Origin: Prorocentrum cordatum | Lineage: Eukaryota > Sar > Dinophyceae > Prorocentrales > Prorocentraceae | DNA: 64,000 nucleotides | Assembly (NCBI GenBank): GCA_963575745.1 | Contig: CAUYUJ010014002.1 | Span: forward strand, 628,820 to 692,819 | Reading direction: 5' to 3' | Shown here: piece by piece, positions 45,928-54,786 of the stretch | Position numbering within the stretch: the stretch's first letter is position 1 | Layout of the letters: every line of letters begins with the position of its first letter | Position numbers and translations under genes: made by a program | The notes under the pieces: model-generated | Told to the model about the DNA's origin: nothing | Databases searched by the model: none | What the model saw: only the letters and a program-made list of their open reading frames with translations

Positions 45928-46115
45928 GCGAGCCCCGCCAATGAGGTGGCTGTGCCCCGTCGCGGCTGGGCCATGGTTGGGTGATTGCCACCTCGTTTGG
46001 GGGGCTCGGCCTGTGCGGGTGGCTGCAGGACCATTGCGTCGGGAATCCTGCGCCTCCACCTTTTCCTTTCCTGTTTCCTGTCTCTGGATGCTCGCCGAGA
46101 TTTAAGCCGCTAGAG

Positions 46116-46149
46116 AAACCGACCATTTTCAGTCAAAAATGGTCGGTTT
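46116..46149. other. Perfect 14-bp stem, 6-nt loop hairpin
   Basis: AAACCGACCATTTT (46116-46129) and AAAATGGTCGGTTT (46136-46149) are exact inverted copies around CAGTCA. It stands alone between the LINE and the leader-relic gene. Function unknown; a transcript would fold strongly here. Confidence 0.8.
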
Positions 46150-46790
46150 TCGTTTTTGGTGTTCTGTCGCTCTCTCTCTCTCTCTCTCTTTCCTCCTCCT
46201 CTTCCTGACCGTTTAATGTGATGCATATGTTGCCGCGGGCACGCGTGGGCTGCGCTGTTGCCTCGGCTGTCGTTTTTGAGCCCTTTGGGGACGTTTGTTG
46301 TCCTAGCCGTGTGGCCGATAGGGTCACGTGCGTGCCTTCGTTTCTGGCCAGGGGGGCACGATTTGTCCGCTGCTTGCTGGCGCCCGCCGAATCAGCAGTA
46401 TTTGGTTTACTCTCTCCCTCCGCTCTTCTCCTCCATCGTGGTGCGGACTTCGCCTTTCGTGCGGGAGTTGGCGTTCGCGTCGGAGCACGCGGAGGTGGCT
46501 GGTGGAGGGCCCCCAGTCTCGCCGACCGCTTCCTTTCCAGGGAGTCGTCCACGTGCCCGCGCTGTCCTTTTGCCGGCCGCCTGCGGTCATAACACGGCCA
46601 TCTAGTCACCTTGATTGCCCTCGGCTTCCTGCGTCGCTTTCGTTTGTGGGCCGACGCATTGCAGTTTCAGCGCGCTTTGCCTTGTTGTCTTCCTTGCTAC
46701 CCCCACCCCCTCCATCGCGGCTGTCTCTTTTGTCCCAGGCTGGGGAAAGTCGGGGACGCAGCCTAATACTTGCATGCCTATGTGTTCTTC
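46150..46790. other. Spacer upstream of the retrogene
   Basis: CT run at 46170-46200, then mixed DNA with no recognised gene. Open frames run from here into the retrogene frame but precede the leader relic and are not part of the coding sequence. Confidence 0.4.
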
Positions 46791-46792
46791 CC

Positions 46793-46869
46793 CTCCTCCT
46801 CCTCCTCCTCCTCCTCCTCCTCCTCCTCCTCCTCCTCCTCCTCTCCTCTCCTCCTCCTCCTCCTCTCCC
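46793..46869. repeat. (CCT)n array abutting a spliced-leader relic
   Basis: About 25 CCT/TCC triplets ending in TCTCCC directly before the leader copy at 46870. The complementary triplet array abuts the relic at 11465. Confidence 0.95.
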
Positions 46870-46891
46870 TCCGTAGCCATTGTGGCTCAAG
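46870..46891 (+). other. Spliced-leader relic, one mismatch
   Basis: 21 of 22 positions match the dinoflagellate spliced leader; the mismatch is G for T at position 13. The next base after CTCAAG begins ACGGCAGCC, with no splice donor, so it is not a leader RNA gene. It sits 35 nt upstream of the ATG of an intact ORF, as a leader plus short 5'UTR would in a mature mRNA. Confidence 0.85.
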
Positions 46892-46926
46892 ACGGCAGCC
46901 CCCCCCGCCCAGCGGCGCGGGCAATC

Positions 46927-48474
46927 ATGACCCGGCGGCGCGATGCTGCTGGATCCATCCCCGTGCGTCATGGGGCCGCACTGGCGCACGTGAGGGACCC
47001 CCAGCAGGCGGCGCTGCTGATGCGGGAGCTGCAAGGCGGCCTGGACCAGGCCTGCAGGACAGGGACCTGCTGCCGTGAAGTCCTGGGCGGCCAGGCCCAG
47101 CGGGTCTTGGGGGCTGCCACGGCACTCGTGGCGACCGTGGGTGGCAGCACCCTTGCGCAAGGCCTGGCTCGCCTGCGGGACGACGGCCAGCGGGTGCCAC
47201 CCCACCTGGTACGCGCCTGGCGCGAGCTGGATGCAGCCAGCGCCCTCATCCGCCATCCTGGCGCGGCGGAGCGCATCGTCGAGGTCGCGAACTCCTGGCT
47301 CATGCAGGCGGTGCCTGTCAAGTTCGCCGACGAGCCTCACGACGCGGCCTCCGACGAGGCCTTCGCCTCCACAGGGAGCGTGGGCGCAGTGGCTACGACC
47401 GACATCAACGCGGAGAGCGACATGTGCGACTCGGACCCCGAGGACGAGCTGCAGAAGAGAGTGAACGACAAGAAGGGCGACAAGACCCAGATGGTGCAGG
47501 ACATGAAGAAGATGAAAGCCGGTTTCGGCTACAAGAGCGAGCAGGACATGGACGACAGGCTGCTGAAGCTGGAGGTGGCCACGACCGACATCAACGCGGA
47601 GAGCGACATGTGCGACTCGGACCCCGAGGACGAGCTGCAGAAGGGAGTGAACGACAAGAAGGGCGAGAAGACCCAGATGGTGCAGGACGTGAAGAAGATG
47701 AAGGCCGCTTTCGGCTACAAGAGCGAGCAGGACATGGACGACAGGCTGCTCAAGCTGGAGGTGAAGAACGTCGTGGTGACGAACATCGTCTCCGAGGGGC
47801 CTGCGGGGAGCTCCGAGGGGACGGCTGATCACAGCACCGACGAGCGTTGCAGCCTCGACGGCGACCCGCACGCCGGCGTGAATGCCATCGATCGCGCGCA
47901 GCTCGCCGGCACCGTCTGCAGCACGCAGTGTACAGCTACGCCCTCGGACACAGCGAGTCAATCGAGACTCCTCGAGTACTTGACGAACCACGAGGCCGCC
48001 CTCCTCTCTGGGTGCAGCGAGGGCCACGCGGCAGGTGTCCCCCCCCCGCGCCTCGACACCAACGCCCTCGGCATGTGGAATACGATGGGCGTCATGGATG
48101 AGGCGTCCCTGGATGAGGCCGCCAACGAGAGCGTCCGCAACAGCAAGCAGAACCCGATGCAGGGAATCCAGCAGCCCGACAACTTCGTCCAGCAGTCTGT
48201 GGAGCCGACGGCGTACGAGGAGGGCAGCGACGTCAGCCTCTCTAACAGGGCCACCGCGCCCGCGGACCAGCACAACGCCATCCCGTATTTCATGGAGCCG
48301 ACGGCGCACGAGGACAGCAGCGACGCGCCGAAGGATGAGACCCAGGTGAGCGAGATAGTGCAGGTAGCCGTGCAGGCCACGGCAGTCCCCCCCTGGGAGT
48401 GCGACGACCCTGAAGATGACGAAGACATGAGGGCCCACAAGCGGCGCTTCCGCGCGAGGCTGAAGCGTAGCTGA
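46927..48474 (+). CDS. Intronless retrogene, 515 aa, function unknown
   Basis: The first ATG after the leader relic opens an uninterrupted 515-residue frame. Residues 1-130 are Ala/Arg/Leu-rich and probably helical (RELQGGLDQ, GGQAQRVLGAATAL). Residues 155-216 and 217-278 are a 62-residue tandem repeat starting VATTDINAESDMCDSDPEDE and ending DDRLLKLEV, nearly identical in DNA (186-bp period). The remainder is acidic, with two EPTA[YH]E motifs, and the end is basic (AHKRRFRARLKRS). No signal peptide or membrane segment is evident. I recognise no family. The leader relic and lack of introns indicate a copy made from mature mRNA; its intact frame suggests a recent or functional copy. Confidence 0.75.
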   Translation: MTRRRDAAGSIPVRHGAALAHVRDPQQAALLMRELQGGLDQACRTGTCCREVLGGQAQRVLGAATALVATVGGSTLAQGLARLRDDGQRVPPHLVRAWRELDAASALIRHPGAAERIVEVANSWLMQAVPVKFADEPHDAASDEAFASTGSVGAVATTDINAESDMCDSDPEDELQKRVNDKKGDKTQMVQDMKKMKAGFGYKSEQDMDDRLLKLEVATTDINAESDMCDSDPEDELQKGVNDKKGEKTQMVQDVKKMKAAFGYKSEQDMDDRLLKLEVKNVVVTNIVSEGPAGSSEGTADHSTDERCSLDGDPHAGVNAIDRAQLAGTVCSTQCTATPSDTASQSRLLEYLTNHEAALLSGCSEGHAAGVPPPRLDTNALGMWNTMGVMDEASLDEAANESVRNSKQNPMQGIQQPDNFVQQSVEPTAYEEGSDVSLSNRATAPADQHNAIPYFMEPTAHEDSSDAPKDETQVSEIVQVAVQATAVPPWECDDPEDDEDMRAHKRRFRARLKRS

Positions 48475-49340
48475 TGGGCGCGTTTTGGTTTTGGACCCCT
48501 GGCCGTTGGGCCGCGCGTGGTGCGAAGATTGCCGCGCCTCCCCTGGGGCTTTCCTGGCGGCGCCTTGTGGCGCAGTGCAAGCACTCTTCAAGAGTAAATT
48601 GGCCTGGGGAGGGCCTGTCGCAGCGTGCGAGGGATGTCGCCCCCCTCGGCACGGCTGGCAAAATTTTGATGGCCCTCCCCAGGCACCCGTCCCCGCCCGA
48701 ACGGACTACGTCCGATTGCTCCAGCTCCAGCTCCTCCTCCTCCTCCTTTCTCCCTCTTCCCGGGTCCAGGGTCATTGCAAGTTTTTGGTCTTTTCGCCCC
48801 GCGGTCGACTTCGATCGGCGGTGTTTCGGCCACGTTCGCAGGACAGCTTGCTGAGCAGGGCTGCTGCAGGGTCTCGGCGATAATTCTGCATTCGCCAGGT
48901 GCGTCGTCTTCCTTGTCCGTGCCCGTGTTGCGGGTTAGCCCCCTTGAGGGGCAGAGGACTATGCCTTTTGTCTTGCTTTGCTGTGAAAAAAAAAGAAGCT
49001 GACAACGACGACGCCGACGAGGGAGGAGGGGGAAGGTGGATGGAGAGATGGAGGGAGGAAGATAGGCGTACCCCTTGTATCCCCCCTTCCCTCCCTGAGA
49101 GGGGGGAGAGGAGCCAGAGGAGGAATCACAAATTCTCAGCGGTGCGTCGTGGCTACTTACACCGCCTGAGGGACGCGAAGTGGCCTCGTGGAGGAACTGT
49201 CGGAATCTCGCGGGGAGGAGACAATGAGTAGGGCTTGCGCGCAGGGCATTTGCGCACTGCCAGACCCACCACTTGGGGGTGCAAGTTCGCCCCCTCCTGG
49301 CCTGGGAGCTTCGGCATCAACGACTCCCCATTTCGGGCGC
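48475..49340. other. Downstream of the retrogene, no gene recognised
   Basis: Probably includes the retrogene 3'UTR. No A-tail is evident at its end. An A run at 48986-48995 and CTC words at 48731-48747 are the only low-complexity features. Confidence 0.4.
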
Positions 49341-49366
49341 ACTGAGTTGAGTTGAGTTGAGTTGAG
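49341..49366. repeat. (TTGAG)n microsatellite
   Basis: About five TTGAG pentamers shortly upstream of the diverged 77-bp element. Confidence 0.85.
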
Positions 49367-49603
49367 CAGGAGAAAGTTGGGAGGAGGGGAGGGAGGAGGA
49401 GGACCGAGGAGGGCGCATGGGGGGGCATATCGAGGCCGAAGACTTGCGCGAGCTGCACAGCGCCTTTGTCGCGGCGGCCGAGAACGACTCCACGGCGCGG
49501 GGGGGCAGTCGATCCCGCCGTTGCGCCGCCGCATCGCCGCGCCAGCGGAGCTCTTTCCAGATGCGATGCTCCTCCCCAGAGTTTCGACTCGGCTTACTTT
49601 GGT

Positions 49604-50765
49604 CCCAACCATCATTTGGTGCTGGGTCCTTCTTTTGAAGAGACAGCGCCCCGCGTTATCCTCCTCTCCTCCTCCCCCTCCTCCCTCCTCCCTTTCCTGC
49701 CTCTGCCCTCCGCACGTCGTCGTCGTCGTCGTCGTCGTCATCATCATCATCATCATCATCATCAGCATCATCATCAGCATCAGCATCAGCGTCAGCATCA
49801 TCCTCATCATCATCATCAGCATCATCATCATCATCATCAGCATTGTTAGCATCATCATCGACGTCATCATCACCATTGTAATCATCAGCATCAGCATCGC
49901 CATCATCGTCATCAGCTTCAGTACCACAACCATCCTCGCCCTCGCCACCACCATCGGCAACAAGTCAGAACACCCAGCGCAACGTTTGGTGGCCCCATGG
50001 GGAGCTCCACCTGAGGCCCCAGTGGCGGTGTCCACATGCGTCCCCTCCACCCAGCACAGCAATGCGTGGCACCATGGGGAGCTCCATCCGAGGCCCCAGC
50101 GGCGGTGTCCACATCCTGCTCGAACACCCAGCACAGCGCTTCGATGCCCCATGGGGAGCTCCACCTGAGGCCACATTGGCGGTGTCCACACACGTCCCTC
50201 CCGCCGAGCACAGCAATGCGTGGCACCATGGGGAGCTCCACCCGAGGCCCCAGTGGCGGTGTCCACATCCTTCTCCAACACCCAGCATAGCGCTTCGTGG
50301 CCCCATGGGGAGCTCCACCTGAGGCCCCAGTGGCGGTGTCTACATACGTCTCCCCCACCCAGAATAGCGCTCCGTGGTCCCAAAGGGAGCTCCACGTAAG
50401 TCCCACTGGCAGTGTCCACATACGTCTCCCCCACCCAGCACGGCGCTTCCTGGCCTCATAAGGAGCTTCACCTGAGGCCCCAATGGAACCGTTCACATGC
50501 GTCTCCCCCGCAAGGTGCAGCGTGTCGTGGCCCCATGGGGAGCTCCACCGAAGGCCTCAATGGACCCGTTCACATGCGTCCCCCCACCCAGTACAGCGTT
50601 TCGTGGCCCATAGGGAGCTCCACCGAAGGACCCAAAGGCGGTGTTCGCATGCGGCGCCCCCCCCCCAGTACAGCGTTGCGTGGTCCATAGGGAACGCCAC
50701 CGAAGAAGACACCCACAAAGGCGGTACTCACAACTGCATATGGTTGGGTCCTTCGCCAGGCGAAT
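49604..50765. mobile_element. Diverged 77-bp satellite element (element 4)
   Basis: Same architecture as the 15-20 kb elements: starts CCCAACCATC, head GGGTCCTTCTTTTGAAGAG then ACAGCGCCCCGCG, about nine 77-bp units (GGGGAGCTCCACCTGAGGCC type, 49980-50700), then TATGGTTGGGTCC and TTCGCCAGG. Units are clearly diverged from those at 15-20 kb. TCG/TCA triplet repeats (49718-49930) lie between head and units. The minus strand keeps long open frames despite the divergence. Confidence 0.8.
49718..49930. repeat. TCG/TCA triplet array
   Basis: (TCG)n then (TCA)n with AGCATC interruptions, inside satellite element 4 between its head and its 77-bp units. Confidence 0.95.
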
Positions 50766-50769
50766 TTTC

Positions 50770-51370
50770 TTTAAGCCTCCCCCCACCGTTCCCCGCACTG
50801 TTCCACCGCAGGCAGCCCTATCACCCGTCACACTCGTCGTCACTCTCAATTTCGTCCTCGCCGCCACGTTCACCATCCTCACCCTCACACTCACCCCAGC
50901 CGCGTCGCCACCACCACTCATCGTAGCCGCCCCTTTGACTCTCACCAGCACCTTCACCTTCGCCGCCAGCATCCTGAACCCACCCTGACTCTCACGCTTC
51001 TGCCTCCAGGCTTCAAGCTGGCGAAGTTGAGGCCTGTCATGGGCGGGTCGTGGCAGTGAACCGACCTCCGCAAATCAATCTATCTCCCGCCAGAGCGCGA
51101 GTCCTGGTTACTTCTGACGTGCAGCCGAGGGGGGGGGGCAGCCTCACCCCCAGGTGGGCTCCGAACCCACTGCGAGAGCAGCGAGCCGCCCCCCGCAGGC
51201 TCGTGCGGAGGGGGGGCGGGGGGGCACTGGGGCCCACTGGGCGCGTGGGCTTGGCTCCCCCGCGCCCCGCTTGACGCCGCGCGCCACAGGCTGCATTCAA
51301 GACGTGGAAACAAGGACGGCGTTTGACTCGGAAGGGGCTCGCTGAACCTTTGGTCGCTCTGTGGTTGCTC
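50770..51370. other. Spacer, no gene recognised
   Basis: C-rich DNA with CTCACC words (50810-50990), then GC-rich sequence. No supportable ORF. Confidence 0.35.
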
Positions 51371-51376
51371 CTCCAG

Positions 51377-51520
51377 CCCTCCTCGTGCGCCCGGGCCCTT
51401 CGGGTGCCAGCAGGGGGCTTCGTTTCTTGCCCGGGGCTTCCCTCTGGCCCTCCTCGTGCACCCAGGCTCTGCGGGTGCCAACAAGGGGCTTCGTGTCTTG
51501 CCCAGCGCTCCTCGTTTCCG
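51377..51520. repeat. Two-copy 71-bp tandem repeat
   Basis: CCCTCCTCGTGC.CCC, GGGTGCCA.CA.GGGGCTTCG and TTCTTGCCC recur 71 bp apart (CCCT at 51377 and 51448). Confidence 0.7.
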
Positions 51521-52516
51521 CAGCCCGACTGGCCTGCTGCCCAGGGGGGGGATGGCAGGCGGGCGGGCGGGCGGCGCCCACGGCTCGCGCGCGGCGCTCG
51601 CGCCCGCGCTGCTCTCCGGGCGCCGGGGGCTCGGGCCCGCTGCCGCGGCGCGCGTGCCGCACGCTGCGCTGCTGGGCTGCGGCTCCGCGCTGATGGACCC
51701 GTCGTGCCGTCCTGGCGCTCCGGTCGGAGCGAGCGGCCTCTGCTGGGGCGGGGGGAGGCTCGTGGTGCGGGCTCGGGGGGGGGGCTCGGACTGGCTCTGC
51801 TGGCCCACCGGCTCTCTCAGGCGCCTCCCGCCTGTCTTCCGGCTCTCAGCCGTGATGTAGCTTCCTGGCGTTCGCTTGCGTGCGCCGTGCAGTGCTGCTC
51901 GGCACTGCTGTCCTAAGGTGGAGGGGTAGGATTCTCATCTTATCCCTCTGCCGTCTTCCCTTTTATCAGCTGGGCGCCAGTCATCGACGGGCGCCCGTGC
52001 TGGCTGGCTCGCTCGCTCGCTGTGAAGCACGAGGGTCCTGTGGGACATTTTTTGCTACCAGCGAATACGGAGCCCAGCGGCACGACAAGACAGACGAGCA
52101 ACAGCCGACCGACCAACGACAGGGCGGCATCAGGGAGGGAATCAAGAGGGCAGGAAAAATGGAAACCAGGGAACGCGCGCGCCCGCGCGCACTCAGCCGC
52201 CGCCAGCCGCAGGCGGGTCCTGTGGGGCACGGGGCTTCCGGCGTTTCGCCGCACTCAGCCTCCCCGGGCCCTCCCTGAAACCCTCCTCGAAGTCAAGCGC
52301 AAGTTGTCTGCACCCCCCCTCGCCCTGCCCCACCCCCAAGTTCAATGTTCGGCGGTGCGCGCCACGCGGCGCGAGCATTGGCATGGGCGGTCCATCGGCG
52401 CCGCCACGTCGCAGAAGCAACCTGCGTTTGATTTCGCGGATGGCTGTAGGCCCCAGGACCGTCAAACAGTCATCTTGCATGTGTCAGGCTGCTTGGAGCG
52501 ATCCCCACCCGAGAAC

Positions 52517-52672
52517 GCGAGGCGGCATACCCAGGGAGCGCCGGGCCCCTCGGGGCCTGGCGGCCGCGCCATGCAGCCGTCATTCGCTGCAGACGCGAGG
52601 CGGGATACCCGGGGAGCACTGGGACCCTTGGGGTCCTGGCGGCCGCGGTGTGCGGGGTGTGCGAGGCGTGCC
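52517..52672. repeat. Two-copy 78-bp tandem repeat
   Basis: GCGAGGCGG.ATACCC.GGGAG and GGGG.CCTGGCGGCCGCG recur 78 bp apart (52517 and 52595). One 223-codon frame (52022-52693) covers it but has no recognised motif. Confidence 0.7.
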
Positions 52673-52825
52673 GTTTTGGGGGGCTTTTGGTGACGCGTCT
52701 CCTAACAACTCCAACCTGTAGGGTGCGGAAGAACTGGTCCTGGGGGCAGGTCCCCGGGGTCTAGGACCCACTGCCTCCCTGCCGTACTCTTCATGCCAAT
52801 GTTTCCGTGCGCCCCGTGCGCCGAC

Positions 52826-53045
52826 CGCACGTCCTGATCCCGAAGCGTTGCGGCCAAGAACTCTGACTCGGCGTGTCGCGTTGTCTGCTCTGGCCCGCCA
52901 CGCTTCGGCGCGACACGCCGACCACCATCCGGTCCCCGAGCATACTCGCTCCGAGCCCTTCCCGGCTTCCCGCCCCGCGGAGCGGAGCGGCGCGCCATCA
53001 GCCCGCAGGGCGTGTCGCTGGGGCCACCGCCGCGACACGCGGAGC
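52826..53045. repeat. Dispersed repeat with GCGACACGC inverted ends, copy 2
   Basis: Second copy of the repeat at 38509-38700, with CGGCGCGACACGC, CCGCGGAGCGGAGCG, GCGTGTCGCTGGGGCC and CGCCGCGACACGC in the same order. Confidence 0.6.
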
Positions 53046-53234
53046 GGCAGCTCCTGGCCGTCCGGGCAGGCAGGGCCCGGCACGGCCAGGGCGAGCGCAC
53101 GGCAGGCGGGCAGCACTGCGGAGCCCGCGAGGCGGCACGTGGCCACCCAGGCCGCACAGCGGGCGGTGCCGTCCATGGCACAGCCGACACGAGGCAAGGC
53201 TCGGCGCGGCACTCATGCGAAGTCCACCCCATGA

Positions 53235-53400
53235 ATCCTCCTCCTCCTCCTCCTCCTCCTCCTCCTCCCTCCCTCCCTCCCTCCCTCCCTCCCTCCCTCC
53301 CTCCCTCCCTCCCTCCTCCCTCCCTCCCTCCTCCTCCTCCTCCTCCTCCTCCTCCTCCTCTCCTCCTCCTCCTCCTCCTCCTCCTCCTCCCCCTCCTCCT
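53235..53400. repeat. (CCT)n / (CCCT)n array
   Basis: Plus-strand polypyrimidine: CTC triplets, then CCCT tetramers (53265-53325), then CTC triplets. It lies 90 bp from a long GGA array of opposite strand sense. Confidence 0.95.
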
Positions 53401-53488
53401 ACCTCGTCGAACACTTGCTGCGGGTGTGGATAGAGGGGCCGAGGGTCCGGGCGCCTGTCAGCAAGGCACGGCAGGGCATCGCCGACAG

Positions 53489-54022
53489 GAGGAGGAGGAG
53501 GAGGAGGAGGAGGAGAGGAGAGGAGGAGGAGGAGGAGGAGGAGGAGGAAGGGGGAAGGGGAGGGGGAGGAGAGGAAGGAGGAGGGGAGCGGAGGGAGGAG
53601 GAGGAGGAGGAGGATGAGGAGGAGGAGGGAGGAGGGGGGAGGGGGGGGAGGAGGGGGGAGGAGAGGAGGAGGAGGAGGAGGAGGAGGAGGAGGAGAGGAG
53701 GAGAGGAGGAGGAGGAGGAGGAGGAGGAGGAGGAGAGGAGGAGGCGGAGGAGGAGGAGGAGGAGGAGGAGGAGGAGGAGGAGGAGGGGGAGGGGGAGGAG
53801 GAGGAAGGCGGAGGGGGAGGCGAGGAGGAGGAGGAGGAGGAGGGAGGAGGAGGAGGAGAGGAGGAGGAGGAGGAAGAGGAGGAGGAGGAGGAGGAGGAGG
53901 GGGAGGAGGGGGAGGAGGGGGGAGGGAGGAGGGGAGGAGGGGGGAGGAGAGGAGGAGGAGGAGGAGGAGGAGGAGGAGGAGGAGGAGGAGGAGGAGGAGG
54001 AGGAGGAGGAGGGAGGGAGGAA
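53489..54022. repeat. Long GGA triplet array
   Basis: About 530 bp of plus-strand (GGA)n with GGGA and GCGGA interruptions. With the preceding CCT array it forms a very large potential foldback around 53401-53488. Confidence 0.95.
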
Positions 54023-54460
54023 TCTGGCCGCGTCCTCGTTGGCATTGGGCCGCAGGCACCCTGGCATTCGGGCAGGGTGTCGCGTCGCCACGGTCGGGCG
54101 CTGCCCGAGAAGCAGCCAGGACCTGCGGGCAGCGGGTGGCCCAGGGCTTCCCTTCGAGGCGGCTCTGGAGGCGCCTACGAGCGTTGGCACGCGTGGAATG
54201 CGGACGGAAGAGAGCGGGGACGTTCCCTAACAGCAAAGTGCTGTCCAAACCGACGGCGGTCGCTGTCGAGCAGGCGATGTTTGCCTCAAGCGGACCACGC
54301 CCGCCGCGAAGCCGACGCAGACTCAGATGCAGAATCGAAGGGCACTGCTGTGGGGTGCATCGTGGTGCCCTTCTGCAGGGCGGCGGCGCGAGGGCGTGGA
54401 GGCACCCACGCACCGCGGGGCGCGAAGCGCCAAGTTCAGTGACCAAGGGGCAGGTTTGAG

Positions 54461-54645
54461 TCGGGCCTGTCCCCCTTACAGGGGGATGTTCGACGAAAAG
54501 TAGAAAATGCCCCAAAGATAGTCAAAAAATATTCCGAAAATAGTCCGGGGACTATGTTTTGAGTATTTGTTTTGCCTTTTTGGGGCATGTGTGGGGTATT
54601 TTTCATTTTTCGTCGAAAATCCCTCTGTAGGGGGACACGCCCGAC
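54461..54645. mobile_element. MITE-like element with 54-bp inverted ends
   Basis: The left arm (54461-54514: TCGGGCCTGTCCCCC, ACAGGGGGATGTTCGACGAA, AAAATGCCCC) and right arm (54592-54645) are imperfect inverted copies. The centre is AT-rich with AGATAGTC and GGGGACTATG. Similar words flank it: AAGGGGCAGGTTTGA on the left and TAAGGGCAGGTTGA on the right, which could be a target duplication. It lies just upstream of the PAS gene and of a possible leader relic. No coding capacity. Confidence 0.75.
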
Positions 54646-54668
54646 ATAAGGGCAGGTTGATGCACGCG

Positions 54669-54690
54669 CACGTGACCGTTCTGGCTCAAG
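54669..54690 (+). other. Possible degenerate spliced-leader relic
   Basis: 16 of 22 positions match the dinoflagellate leader, including the whole 3' end TGGCTCAAG and the CGT and TT words before it. It is 96 nt upstream of the PAS gene ATG, on the same strand. The similarity could be chance, but its position matches that of the other two relics. Confidence 0.4.
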
Positions 54691-54786
54691 GATTCACCGC
54701 TCCCTGGCCGCGAGCTGTGAGGGTGGGCAGGCGATGTGGCAGGTGTATCGGCGGCCGACGGGTTCGAGTCGTCGAGCACCGGCGCG

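Noticed and set aside
45889-46869. Retrogene coding region starting upstream of the leader relic
   Set aside because: The frame is open further upstream only because of the CCT array; the leader position fixes the mRNA start.
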